Below, piece by piece: positions 35,167-43,397 of a stretch of 64,000 nucleotides of DNA. The DNA comes from Agrococcus beijingensis (lineage in GTDB: Bacteria; Actinomycetota; Actinomycetes; Actinomycetales; Microbacteriaceae): contig NZ_CP132360.1 in assembly GCF_030758955.1 (NCBI RefSeq), positions 2,039,812 to 2,103,811 of the forward strand, given 5' to 3'. Position 1 is the stretch's first letter; the number at the start of each line of letters is the position of its first letter. The notes beneath the pieces were generated by a model. That model had not been told where the DNA came from, did no database searches, and saw only the letters and a program-made list of their open reading frames with translations. Position numbers and translations under genes: made by a program.

Positions 35167-35879
35167 ATGGCTGTCAAGCGCGCACACATGGTCACTCGCG
35201 GCTATCTCGAAGCGTGGTCCAACGCCCGCAGGCAGGTGCATGTGTGGGACATGGAGCACAAGATCGACGGCGTGCGCGCTCTCGGCGACGCAACGGTCAT
35301 TGGCCATGCGTATCGCACGTTCGTCGTGACGCACGATCTCGAGGGCGAGTACGGGAAGATCGAGAATGCGGCCGTCCCTGCTCTGGGCGCGCTCGCCACC
35401 GGCGGAGATCCGAATCGCGCGGGCAGAGCCGTGATCATCGCGTTCTTGGACATGCACGTTGAGCGAGGACGATACGCCGACCAGGCGAGCGTCACGCTTC
35501 CAGCGGCGACCGGCAACATGGACGGCTCGATCGAGCTCGTGGAGATGGGCCTTGGTGACCGACTGTCGCTGGCTGAGGCGCTGGACCGACAAGCTCCTCG
35601 ACTCAGCGGCCTGCAGCTCGAGCGCAAGCGCTGGCACGTGATCGACTTTGGCACGGATCAGCCGATCACCGGTGACGGCTCCGTCCTCCCTTTCGGCGAG
35701 CGCGATCAGACTCGAACAGTGACGTTTCCGCTGTCACCGGCGAAGCTCTTGTGATCGGTGACAACGTGCTGGGGCGCAACGTGTCATTCAACTGGCTCGT
35801 GGCGCAGCGGTCGCATCGGTGGCTCGTGAGCCATGTCGACGGTCACATCGCTCGAGCGCTTCGCTTTCGGACTTCGTAG
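35167..35879 (+). pseudogene. DUF4238-like gene interrupted by a frameshift
   Basis: The first part (35167-35754, 195 residues) begins AVKRAHMVTRGYLEAWSN and contains VHVWD and HVIDFGTDQPITGDGS, a pattern like DUF4238 proteins. It stops at TGA 35752-35754 after PLSPAKLL. The other frame, entered at 35751, continues VIGDNVLGRNVSFNWLVAQR and then WLVSHVDG to a stop at 35879, reading as the natural C-terminus. One missing base near 35750 explains the break. It may be a real pseudogene or a sequencing error. Function of the family is unknown. Confidence 0.6.
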
Positions 35880-35956
35880 GCGCTATTGGCGACAGCTCGC
35901 CACAGCAGAAGCACTTGGCTCGATTCCTCTGGGCGCTGACGGGACGCGCCTGCGTA

Positions 35957-37204
35957 TTAGCCCTGGACCCGGGCGCGAAGACCACGCCGCAACCAGCGCC
36001 AGGACGATGGACGACGAGACTGCAGAACAGCCTCGATGCGCGCGACGTCGGCTTTCGACTGCTTCAGCACGCGAGCGACGGTTCTGACGCCAGTGCGCTG
36101 TCCGGCGCCGCGAAGCGTCAAATCGATCGTGCGCACGTCCGACCTCGAAGCCGGCCAGAGCGTCGACCCAGCGACGACCACGATCAGAGTGCTGACCGCG
36201 ATCACCATTTCTAGACCCGACGACACCGCCGCCGCCAAGCTCCCGGCGGTCAGCGCCACTGGCATCCCCCAGATCGGTATCCGCTCGTCCAGCCCTCTCC
36301 CGGAGCTGTGTATCGACGACGCGATCCAGCACGCTCCCACGAGCAGGCAGGACGCAAGGACAAACACGGCGACGTCGCTGAGCCTGGGGGCAGCCATTGT
36401 GACGGCCCACTGAGCGACGACCGCGGCTGCGGATGCTGCCAGCACGTTCACGAGCAGAGCGGCCCACGTCGGTCCGGCCGCGGCCAGACCGAGTTGCTCC
36501 AAGCGTCGACGCGCCCAATCCATCGTGATCTTGGCCTCCACCAGTTGCTGCTCGGGGTCGAAGGTGGCCATGCGGCCGAGCATGACCGTCAGGGCAAGTG
36601 TCACGAACGCGGCCGGACCGACAACCAACAGGATGCTGGCGCGGCTCGGGGCGCTGACGGCGTACAGGGCGACAACGGCGAAGGCCGGCACGAAACTGGC
36701 AGTCACGGCCTCGGCGAGGAGAGCGAGCTTGCGCCTAGTCCGCGAGGCCCCGATGGGGTCGTCCACGAGCTGTTGGCCGACGATGAGGGCGTAAAAGCCG
36801 AGCAGTACGGGTATCAACACCCCGAAGATGAGTGCGATATGGCCCGCGACCGATTCGCCGGCCCGACGCGCCGCAACAATCAGCGCCATCGGGTCAGTGT
36901 CCGCACGAAGAAGCATCGAAGAGCTTGCCGCGATGGCGAGTGCAACGATGCTGAGCGCGAGCAACTCGGGAACGATCTCTTTAACCGACCTTCGCGTGTC
37001 AGGCGAAGCCGCCCCTGCTGCTCCAGGATGGTGAGGACGCGTGGACTTCTTGGGTCCAGCCGTAGTCGACTCGGCCGCCAAACCACTCCCCCTTGCCGAC
37101 GAGCGCAGGGAGCGACTCGCCTGGGCAAGCGTAGATGCCGCCGTTGAGGTTAATGCGTCATCAGCCCTGACCAGCCGATCGAGCCGCCCGACGCAGTTAT
37201 CCAC
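35957..37204 (-). CDS. Unknown polytopic membrane protein
   Basis: This protein of up to 415 residues has about eight hydrophobic segments from residue 80 onward (LLALSIVALAIAASSSMLL, IALIFGVLIPVLLGFYALIV, and others). The first 75 residues are polar and basic, and the C-terminus ends in a basic tail (RWLRRGLRARVQG). I do not recognise a family. The GTG at 37204 is uncertain and overlaps a TTATCCACA sequence; the true start may be later. It lies in the mobile-element region and base composition is slightly less GC-rich than the chromosome around it. Confidence 0.6.
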   Translation of the reverse strand: MDNCVGRLDRLVRADDALTSTAASTLAQASRSLRSSARGSGLAAESTTAGPKKSTRPHHPGAAGAASPDTRRSVKEIVPELLALSIVALAIAASSSMLLRADTDPMALIVAARRAGESVAGHIALIFGVLIPVLLGFYALIVGQQLVDDPIGASRTRRKLALLAEAVTASFVPAFAVVALYAVSAPSRASILLVVGPAAFVTLALTVMLGRMATFDPEQQLVEAKITMDWARRRLEQLGLAAAGPTWAALLVNVLAASAAAVVAQWAVTMAAPRLSDVAVFVLASCLLVGACWIASSIHSSGRGLDERIPIWGMPVALTAGSLAAAVSSGLEMVIAVSTLIVVVAGSTLWPASRSDVRTIDLTLRGAGQRTGVRTVARVLKQSKADVARIEAVLQSRRPSSWRWLRRGLRARVQG

Positions 37205-37315
37205 AGGATCACGAAGCGACCTCGGGGAGATAGGTGTCAGATGAAGTTGGAGTTGGAGGTGTAGGTGCAGAGGGGGGCTGGAGGGGGACTCCTCTTCAGG
37301 CCTACGAGGCGCTGA

Positions 37316-37843
37316 CTAAGCGGCTGGGGCCAGGGCTGACAGCACGCCCCGAGGCTCGAACTGACGGGCAAGCGCCTTCCCATCCATCGAGGGATGCGCC
37401 AGGATCTCGAGCATCCTCTGCTCAGACCAGCACTTCAGATCGTGCTTCTCGAAGTGCAGGCGATTCAGCTCATAGATGATCGCCGCCCGGATGGACGCAG
37501 ATGCGACCTCCCCGTAAGCCTTGATCATCGACACCGAGAGGTGCTTCTGCTCCAGGACGCTGTCGTGGCGGAGGAACGAGCGGACCAGCACCTCCTCGCT
37601 GAGTTCGTCGATGACGATCCACCCGTGATCGCTCAGCTCGACGGCAGCGAGATTGACGTCGGCCTCGTCCCAGTCGCTGGCGAGACGGCAGATCCGGTTG
37701 GGCCTCCAGTCCAGCACCCCGGCGTAGGACAGGCCCGGGTTCGCGAGCAGCACGAGGTACAGGTGCTGCGCCGACGTGGAGAGAGAGCGCCAGCTCGGGT
37801 CCGAGAACAGCGACTGCTTGATCGCCGCGTACTTGCGCGCCAT
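37316..37843 (-). CDS. Phage/ICE-type unknown protein, replication-module-like
   Basis: This 175-residue protein begins ARKYAAIKQSLFSDPSWRSLS and continues AQHLYLVLLANPGLSYAGVLDW. That is like the N-terminal winged-helix part of proteins found in replication modules of actinobacterial phages and integrative elements. A later helical region (SMIKAYGEVASASIRAAIIYEL) has no family I can name. It is transcribed leftward, 73 bp after the excisionase-like gene, and probably belongs to the same early operon. Confidence 0.65.
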   Translation of the reverse strand: MARKYAAIKQSLFSDPSWRSLSTSAQHLYLVLLANPGLSYAGVLDWRPNRICRLASDWDEADVNLAAVELSDHGWIVIDELSEEVLVRSFLRHDSVLEQKHLSVSMIKAYGEVASASIRAAIIYELNRLHFEKHDLKCWSEQRMLEILAHPSMDGKALARQFEPRGVLSALAPAA

Positions 37844-37916
37844 CAGACACCACCCCCCGCGAGCAGCACTGCGCCGCCGCGCGAGGCGAACCCGCCGACC
37901 AGGCCGCGGATCTGGC

Positions 37917-38102
37917 TCACGCCGCGTCCTGCATCTCGAAGGCGGCCTCGATGAACGCATGCAGATCGCTCTCCCTGAACATCCGACGACCCCCGATGAG
38001 CGCAGACCTGATCTGGCGGCTGTAGATCATCCACTCGAGCTGACGCCTCGACTTGCGCAGGCGCGCCGCGGCCTCCTCCATCGTCAGCAACACAGTGACC
38101 AT
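37917..38102 (-). CDS. Excisionase-like small helix-turn-helix protein
   Basis: This 61-residue protein reads LTMEEAAARLRKSRRQLEWMIYSRQIRSALIGGRRMF, the MerR-like helix-turn-helix (HTH_17) of excisionases and recombination directionality factors. It is transcribed divergently from the Xre repressor and integrase, the usual arrangement for an element that switches between integration and excision. The ATG at 38102 is the first of the frame. Confidence 0.8.
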   Translation of the reverse strand: MVTVLLTMEEAAARLRKSRRQLEWMIYSRQIRSALIGGRRMFRESDLHAFIEAAFEMQDAA

Positions 38103-38119
38103 GGCATCTCCAATCTCAG

Positions 38120-38187
38120 TTGACTTGAACGTGAAACCCAGTACAACACGCTATCGAGTTGATGTCAACTCGGAAACCCAGTACTGT
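38120..38187. promoter_or_regulatory. Divergent genetic switch: palindrome and direct repeats
   Basis: Between the excisionase-like gene and the repressor are an 18-bp palindrome CGAGTTGA-TG-TCAACTCG (38155-38172) and two exact copies of GAAACCCAGTAC (38133-38144 and 38173-38184). TTGACT (38120) with TACAAC (38142) and TTGATG (38159) with TACTGT (38182) are promoter-like for the repressor. The second pair ends six bases before its ATG, suggesting a leaderless mRNA. TTGACA on the minus strand (38168-38163) could serve the excisionase gene. Confidence 0.6.
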
Positions 38188-38193
38188 GCGGAT

Positions 38194-38751
38194 ATGAGCA
38201 TGGATCAGCAGATTGGCCGCAACCTCGCGCGTCTTCGAGGTGACATGACGCAGCAGGAGCTGGCGTCGAAGATGAAGGCCCTAGGACACAAGTGGTCTCA
38301 GTCGACCGTTTGGGCGGTCGAGAAGGGCGACCGCCCCCTCCGGCTCGCGGAGGCCACCTCACTCGGGTCCGCTCTCGGCGGCTTCCCGCTCGGCATGCTG
38401 CTCTGGGGCGACGGCGCCTCGCAGGTCCAACGCGAGATGCGTCGAGTCAGCGAGCTCTGGGACGACCTGAGGACCGCGTACGGTGCGTTCCGACGGGCAC
38501 AGGAAGACCTCGCCTTGACCGCCGACCAAGTCGGCACCGATCAACTAGCTGAGCTGCATCCGGACGCGATCCGGGACTGGCTGGAGCAAGACGGCGCCAG
38601 GCTGGATGAGCTTCACCGCCAGGAGATCGAGATAGCGGCACTCCGGGAGGAGGTCGAGTCGGGTCCCATGCCGACCGAACCGATGGGGCCGTTTGTCACC
38701 TACTACTCGGAGCAGGAGAGCATCCGCGATGAGCGTCCAGAAGCGTCCTAA
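38194..38751 (+). CDS. Xre family repressor of the mobile element
   Basis: This 185-residue regulator has an N-terminal Xre helix-turn-helix (IGRNLARLRGDMTQQELASKM, then WSQSTVWAVEKGDRPLRLAEA, about 6-55). A C-terminal helical region (about 75-160) probably mediates dimerisation. It is probably the repressor of the excisionase side of the element. The ATG at 38194 lies six bases after a TACTGT -10-like box, with no Shine-Dalgarno. Its end overlaps the integrase start by 23 bases. Confidence 0.85.
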   Translation: MSMDQQIGRNLARLRGDMTQQELASKMKALGHKWSQSTVWAVEKGDRPLRLAEATSLGSALGGFPLGMLLWGDGASQVQREMRRVSELWDDLRTAYGAFRRAQEDLALTADQVGTDQLAELHPDAIRDWLEQDGARLDELHRQEIEIAALREEVESGPMPTEPMGPFVTYYSEQESIRDERPEAS

Positions 38752-39835
38752 CGGGGTTTGGCGCGCACGCTACCGCGACAGCGGAGGGAAGGAGCACGCG
38801 AAGCACTTTAAGCGCAAGATTGACGCCCAGGCGTGGCTGGATGAGGTGACCGCTTCTGTGGTCACGGGAACCTATGTCGACCCGGGACGCGCGCGCGTCA
38901 CCGTGGAGGCGTTCTTCGCGGAGTGGTCGCAGCGTCAGGTCTGGGCTGACAACACCGTGACAGCGATGTCGCTGGCAGTCCGCACCTGCTCCTTCGCCTC
39001 GATCTCTATCGGAGACGTTCGTCGCTCCCACGTGGAGACGTGGGTGAAGCGCATGCAGGCCGATGGGCTCGCCGCTTCGACCATCCGCACACGAGTGGGC
39101 AACGTGCGCTCAGTGCTCCGCGGCGCGCTGCGGGATCGACTCATCTCTCATGACCCTTCGGATGGGGTGAAACTCCCGCGCATCCGTCGTGCCGAGCACG
39201 CGATGCGCATTCCTTCGCCCGACGAGGTGGGCGTTGTCCTTCACGCCGCACCGGAACACTTCCGCCTGTTCATCGCAGTGTGCGCCTTTGCCGGACTTCG
39301 CCTGGGCGAAGCCGCTGCGCTGCAGCTCGGCGACGTCCACTTCCTCAAGCGACAGCTTCACGTCGCCCGTCAGGTGCAGCGAGCGGTCTCGGGGCAGATC
39401 GCGCTCAGTGCTCCGAAGCACGGAAGCGAGCGCATCGTGTCCATCGCCGATGACCTCTCGACTATGATCGCTCGTCACGCGGATGAACTCGGCGTGCGGG
39501 GCCGGGAGCAGTGGCTCTTCACGGGCCCGAAGGGAGAGCCCCCGCATCAGAACACGGTCGGCTACTGGTGGCGCAAGACTCTGGAGCATGCCGGCGTAGA
39601 GCCGTTTCGCCTCCACGACCTCCGCCACTTCTACGCGTCAGGGCTCATAGCCTCCGGGTGCGATGTGGTGACGGTCCAGCGCGCTCTCGGGCACGCCAAG
39701 GCAACGACGACGCTCGACACCTATGGTCATCTTTGGCCGACGGCAGAGGACCGTACGAGGGCCGCCGCCGGCGAGCTGATGAGGGCCAGTCGTGGCCCCA
39801 GCCGGCTTCAAGCCGAGGGGGGACCTCGCCTCTGA
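38729..39835 (+). CDS. Tyrosine recombinase (site-specific integrase)
   Basis: This 368-residue integrase has an N-terminal arm-binding domain (KRPNGVWRARYRDSGGKEHAKHF), a SAM-like core-binding domain, and a catalytic domain. The catalytic residues are Arg in AGLRLGEA (about 191), HDLRH (His296-Arg299), LGH, and the nucleophile Tyr332 in DTYGHL. All are intact, so it should be active. It follows the repressor with a 23-base overlap. No tRNA or obvious direct-repeat att site was found next to it. Confidence 0.93.
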   Translation: MSVQKRPNGVWRARYRDSGGKEHAKHFKRKIDAQAWLDEVTASVVTGTYVDPGRARVTVEAFFAEWSQRQVWADNTVTAMSLAVRTCSFASISIGDVRRSHVETWVKRMQADGLAASTIRTRVGNVRSVLRGALRDRLISHDPSDGVKLPRIRRAEHAMRIPSPDEVGVVLHAAPEHFRLFIAVCAFAGLRLGEAAALQLGDVHFLKRQLHVARQVQRAVSGQIALSAPKHGSERIVSIADDLSTMIARHADELGVRGREQWLFTGPKGEPPHQNTVGYWWRKTLEHAGVEPFRLHDLRHFYASGLIASGCDVVTVQRALGHAKATTTLDTYGHLWPTAEDRTRAAAGELMRASRGPSRLQAEGGPRL

Positions 39836-40005
39836 GAACTCGCCCGAGGTTCCACGTTGAGTCCCCACGCTGACGGGGGTCGCACGTGCTGACAGGCACG
39901 CGGAACCACCAACTGAGCTTCCATGTGACCGAACGTTCACGGCGCCAGCGTTCCGGTGCCCGACGTCACGTCACGACGACCCGCCGACCTCGCTGTACGA
40001 CGGCG

Positions 40006-40746
40006 TTACTCATTCAAGTCGAGTGCTGCCATATACGCGTCGATGTCGACCGCCCTCACTGTGCCCACACCTCTGAGGCGGTCGAATAGTCTTAACAGAA
40101 AGAAGATCAACGTCGTGTCTGCCTCGCTATACAGGATGCTTTCACTCCGATCGAGCGGAAGCTCGAACGAAAGCGCTTGCAAGGCACACCCGAGATCAAC
40201 GCGGCGATCGTCCGTAAGCGACATCAGCGCTTCGGCCGCGGCACGGCCGTCTACTCCCGACCAGCCGCTCCTCGTGGTCAGCATGCCGCCGATGATATCG
40301 ATCGGCGGCTTAGCAGCGAAGGTGCCGCCCGCATGAACGATCTCCACTGACGTCCGGTGCAATCGCCTGACACTTGCGATCTTCTCCGCGGCATAATCAA
40401 GCAGGGACTTATTGATTTCCTGCTTAACCTCGAAGACGGCGTAGACGGATTCAGCGGGAATGTAAAGGTCACCGCTAGAGGTCTCGGCGAAGAGGTACGT
40501 GTACTGCGGATCGTAGATTAGGACGTCGATCTGCTGACTCATCTGGCCGACTGAGTCGATTACAAATCCCTTCGAGACGCCATAACGGCCCGGCAGGAAC
40601 TCGCGCAGCACACGAAGCCAGTTCGCTTCTGACTCCTCCCCGATGCTCGTTCCGTGATCGGTCAGCGCGGGGACAATCTCCATCGCAGCGAGCAGATGTC
40701 GCTGCTTACGCATGAAGGCTTTCCGGATCTCGATCTTCTCGGACAA
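40006..40746 (-). CDS. DUF6602-like protein (restriction-endonuclease-like fold)
   Basis: This 246-residue protein has EANWLRVLREFLPGRYGVSKGFVIDS, then QIDVLIYDPQYTYLF and ESVYAVFEVKQEI. Together these match the DUF6602 pattern and resemble a PD-(D/E)XK nuclease core (Asp, then Glu-x-Lys). The start is a TTG at 40746 with AGGAG upstream. Its DNA is less GC-rich than the surroundings, consistent with recent transfer. Adjacent to an integrase, it may be defence or other cargo; no partner gene is seen. Confidence 0.72.
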   Translation of the reverse strand: MSEKIEIRKAFMRKQRHLLAAMEIVPALTDHGTSIGEESEANWLRVLREFLPGRYGVSKGFVIDSVGQMSQQIDVLIYDPQYTYLFAETSSGDLYIPAESVYAVFEVKQEINKSLLDYAAEKIASVRRLHRTSVEIVHAGGTFAAKPPIDIIGGMLTTRSGWSGVDGRAAAEALMSLTDDRRVDLGCALQALSFELPLDRSESILYSEADTTLIFFLLRLFDRLRGVGTVRAVDIDAYMAALDLNE

Positions 40747-40756
40747 CGAGGGCTCC

Positions 40757-40879
40757 TCACACCTGGGCCGAGGCAAGAATGCGCCCCGCCATTGCCTCGA
40801 CTGTACGCAGGTCTGGCCCGTCAACTGTTCCGAATGCCGCGCCGCACAGGATCGCGTCTCGCAGACGTCTTAGTTCCAT
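40757..40879 (-). CDS. Possible small protein upstream of the DUF6602-like gene
   Basis: A 40-residue frame (ELRRLRDAILCGAAFGTVDG and onward) ends ten bases before the TTG of the DUF6602-like gene and has an ATG at 40879. The sequence is plausibly helical. It could be a small partner encoded in the same transcript, or only a leader. No family is recognised and no strong ribosome binding site is seen. Confidence 0.3.
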   Translation of the reverse strand: MELRRLRDAILCGAAFGTVDGPDLRTVEAMAGRILASAQV

Positions 40880-41103
40880 GAGGTCGCGTGTGCCTGTGCG
40901 AGCCGACTGACGGTCGCTATGCGAAGACCCGCAGAGTGGCCCCCACCATCTCCCGCGTCGTTGCGCTCGTGCCGTTAGGCGGCGCAGCCGCCACGCGGGA
41001 CGTCCGGACGTGCGGGCTTCGCATGGATCGGTGCCGTTACCGTTCGGCACAGCTAATGGACTCGCCGTTGGTGTACGTCGAGCTGCACCACCAGCGCTGA
41101 GTA

Positions 41104-41126
41104 GTGCCCCATAAAGTGGTGTAGCC
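41104..41126. mobile_element. Possible remnant of an IS256-type terminal repeat
   Basis: Read on the minus strand the sequence is GGCTACACCACTTTATGGGG followed by CAC. It resembles the ACACCACTT...GGGG ends of actinobacterial IS256-family elements as I remember them. No transposase accompanies it. Confidence 0.25.
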
Positions 41127-41195
41127 GCTCGGTGGCTGGGACCTATCAAGTGAGACCTATGTCATGAACCCAGACACCTCACTCGCCACGCATGT

Positions 41196-41220
41196 GAAGC
41201 CCCGCCTCGAGCGGGGCTTC
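41196..41220. terminator. Perfect 10-bp hairpin upstream of yajQ
   Basis: GAAGCCCCGC, a five-base loop CTCGA, and GCGGGGCTTC form a perfect stem. It resembles a rho-independent hairpin without T-tract. The gene it once ended is not visible, so it may be the end of a chromosomal operon displaced by the inserted element. Confidence 0.6.
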
Positions 41221-41390
41221 TGCGTTGCTGCGCGGGTGGTCGCTGCGACCGATGTCGCGACTCATCTGGCCACGCGGAACACGGACCCCTTCCACCGAAT
41301 CCGACCCGGTGCACCAGGTCGCGATTGGTGGAACGGGTCTAGCGATCGGACCGGGAACCGCGCGGGCGGGCGACAGCCTAGGATCGGGGC

Positions 41391-41879
41391 ATGGCAGATT
41401 CCTCGTTCGATGTGGTCAGCAAGGTCGACAAGATGGAGGCCGAGAACGCCGTCAACCAGGCGCGCAAGGAGGTCGAGCAGCGCTACGACTTCAAGGGCGT
41501 CGGCGCGGACGTCTCGTGGAGCGGCGAGAAGCTGCTGCTGAAGGCCTCCTCGGAGGAGCGCGTCAAGGCCGTGCTCGACGTGCTGCAGACGAAGTTCATC
41601 AAGCGCGGCATCGACCTGAAGATGCTCGACCAGGGCGAGCCCTACCCCTCGGGCAAGGAGTTCCGCATCGAGGTCGCCCTGAAGGACGGCATCTCGAGCG
41701 AGGACGCCAAGAAGGTCACCAAGCTCATCCGCGAGCAGGGCCCGAAGGCCGTCAAGACGCAGATCCAGGGCGACGAAGTGCGCGTCACCTCGAAGAGCCG
41801 CGACGACCTGCAGGAGACGATCCGGCTGCTGAAGGCCGGCGACTTCGAGATCGACCTCCAGTTCATCAACTTCCGCTGA
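41391..41879 (+). CDS. yajQ: YajQ family nucleotide-binding protein
   Basis: This 162-residue protein is a standard-length YajQ: SSFDVVSKVDKMEAENAVNQ, RYDFKGVG, EFRIEVALKDGISSEDAKKV and a C-terminal DLQETIRLLKAGDFEIDLQF. It has two RNP-like domains, and some relatives bind cyclic di-GMP. The ATG at 41391 follows GGATCGGGGC rather than a strong Shine-Dalgarno. It marks the return to conserved chromosome after the mobile region. Confidence 0.95.
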   Translation: MADSSFDVVSKVDKMEAENAVNQARKEVEQRYDFKGVGADVSWSGEKLLLKASSEERVKAVLDVLQTKFIKRGIDLKMLDQGEPYPSGKEFRIEVALKDGISSEDAKKVTKLIREQGPKAVKTQIQGDEVRVTSKSRDDLQETIRLLKAGDFEIDLQFINFR

Positions 41880-41912
41880 CGCGGTCCGTCAGCACTCGAG
41901 ACCCCTGAGCCC

Positions 41913-43361
41913 GTGGAGCTGACCTTTTCGCAGTTCCTCGGCGGCGCCTACCTGGTCGTCGACATCGCGCTGCGCCTGCTCGCGCTCGCGGTCGTGCCCT
42001 CGAACCGGCGCCCTGCATCCGGCATCGCGTGGCTGCTGATCATCATGATCCAGCCCATCGCGGGCTGGATCGCCTTCGCGATGCTCGGCAACACCCGCCT
42101 GTCGAAGGGCCGCCGCGACAAGATGTCGGCGATCCAGGAGCTGATCGGCGAGAACACCCTCGACATCGACGACGCGACCGCGCGCGACCGTCCCGACTGG
42201 CTCGGCAGCATCATCGAGCTCAACCGCAGCCTGACCTCGATGCCGCACCTCGGCCGGGCACAGGCGATCATGTGGGGCGAGTTCGACGCGCAGCTCGAGG
42301 CGATGGCGCGGCGCATCGACGAGGCGCAGCACTACGTGCACGCGGAGTTCTACCTGATCGTGGCGAGCGAGCGCACGGAGGTCTTCTTCGCGGCGCTCGA
42401 GCGGGCCCGTGCCCGCGGCGTGACCGTGCGGGTGCTGGTCGACCACCTCACCAGCGCGCGCTACCCGCGCCGCCGCGAGACGATCGCGCGGCTCGAGGGC
42501 ATGGGTGCGGAGTGGCGCGACATGCTGCCGCTGCGGCCGTGGCGCGGCCAGTGGCAGCGACCCGACCTGCGCAACCACCGCAAGCTGATCATCATCGACG
42601 GCACCGTCGGCTTCACCGGCTCGCTGAACCTGATCGACCCGTCGTATCTGCTGCGCAGCAACATCCGCCGCGGCCTGCAGTGGCGCGACTCCTGGGTCGA
42701 GCTCGTCGGCCCGCCCGTCACCCCGCTCGGCGTGCTCTTCTGGTCGGACTGGTGGGCCGAGACCAACGAGCTGGTGGAGCTCGCGGTCGAGCCCCAGAAC
42801 GTCGAGGGCGACCTCAACGCATCCGTCATCCCCTCCGGCCCCGGCTTCGAGGGCGAGATCAACCTGCGCGTCTTCCTCGAGCTGGTGCACGCCGCCGAGG
42901 AGCGCATCACGATCGTCAGCCCCTACTTCGTGCCCGACGAGGCGATGCGCTACGCCATCACGTCGGCGGCGCTGCGCGGCGTCGAGGTCGAGCTGTTCGC
43001 GAGCGAGATCGGCGACCAGTTCTGGACCTACCACGCGCAGCGCTCGTACTACGAGGAGCTGCTGCGGGCGGGCGTGAAGATCACCCTCTTCGCGAAGCCG
43101 ACGGTGCTGCACTCGAAGTTCATGACCTTCGACGACCACGTGTCGATCATCGGCTCGTCGAACATCGACATGCGCTCGTTCGCCCTGAACTTCGAGGTGT
43201 CGATGCTCATCGAGGGCGCGTCGTTCGTGACGCAGCTGCAGGGCACGGCGGATGCGTACCGGTTGCAGTCGACGGAGCTCACGCTCGACGCGTGGTTGGC
43301 TCGGCCGCGCATCACCCAGCTGTTCGACAACGTCGCCCGACTCACGTCGGCGCTGCAGTAG
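41913..43361 (+). CDS. cls: Cardiolipin synthase
   Basis: This 482-residue membrane-bound phospholipase-D-superfamily enzyme condenses phosphatidylglycerol or CDP-diacylglycerol into cardiolipin. The N-terminus has two membrane segments (YLVVDIALRLLALAVV, GIAWLLIIMIQPIAGWIAFAML). Two HKD motifs follow: NHRKLIIIDGTVGFTGS and LHSKFMTFDDHVSIIGSSN. The start is a GTG at 41913, 33 bp after yajQ. An 8-bp hairpin after the stop may end transcription. Confidence 0.94.
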   Translation: MELTFSQFLGGAYLVVDIALRLLALAVVPSNRRPASGIAWLLIIMIQPIAGWIAFAMLGNTRLSKGRRDKMSAIQELIGENTLDIDDATARDRPDWLGSIIELNRSLTSMPHLGRAQAIMWGEFDAQLEAMARRIDEAQHYVHAEFYLIVASERTEVFFAALERARARGVTVRVLVDHLTSARYPRRRETIARLEGMGAEWRDMLPLRPWRGQWQRPDLRNHRKLIIIDGTVGFTGSLNLIDPSYLLRSNIRRGLQWRDSWVELVGPPVTPLGVLFWSDWWAETNELVELAVEPQNVEGDLNASVIPSGPGFEGEINLRVFLELVHAAEERITIVSPYFVPDEAMRYAITSAALRGVEVELFASEIGDQFWTYHAQRSYYEELLRAGVKITLFAKPTVLHSKFMTFDDHVSIIGSSNIDMRSFALNFEVSMLIEGASFVTQLQGTADAYRLQSTELTLDAWLARPRITQLFDNVARLTSALQ

Positions 43362-43372
43362 CGCCGCTCCGT

Positions 43373-43397
43373 CTGCTCGCTCGGGTCAGGCGAGCAG
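43373..43397. terminator. Hairpin between convergent cls and TauE/SafE genes
   Basis: CTGCTCGC and GCGAGCAG form an 8-bp stem around a nine-base loop. The stem overlaps the stop of the leftward gene, so it could serve both convergent genes. Confidence 0.5.

Larger units (their letters stand above)
40880..41390. other. Boundary region between mobile element and chromosome
   Basis: About 510 bp with no gene I can support. It holds a sequence resembling an IS256-type end (41104-41126) and a strong hairpin (41196-41220). The yajQ promoter must lie in the last 150 bp. The right att site of the integrase element probably falls in this stretch. Confidence 0.4.

Noticed and set aside
34729..35637. 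302-codon minus-strand frame
   Set aside because: It is antisense to the DUF4238-like gene and the non-coding stretch. Composition is shadow-like, with no domain and no ribosome binding site.
35833..36087. Short plus-strand frame starting within the DUF4238 C-terminus
   Set aside because: It runs antisense into the membrane-protein gene and has no recognisable features.
37197..37205. Exact DnaA-box sequence TTATCCACA, with a similar CTATCCACA near 15728
   Set aside because: Single scattered copies with no cluster, no AT-rich unwinding region and no dnaA or dnaN nearby; not an origin.
37843..38034. 63-codon frame overlapping the excisionase-like gene
   Set aside because: Shadow of the excisionase-like gene, which has a clear helix-turn-helix in its own frame.
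40888..41100. 70-residue plus-strand frame ending LVYVELHHQR
   Set aside because: No start signal, family or neighbour supports it. It lies in a degraded boundary region next to an IS-like end.
41222..41390. Possible tRNA as integration site for the tyrosine integrase
   Set aside because: No T-arm GGTTCRANTCC or cloverleaf was found between the integrase and yajQ.
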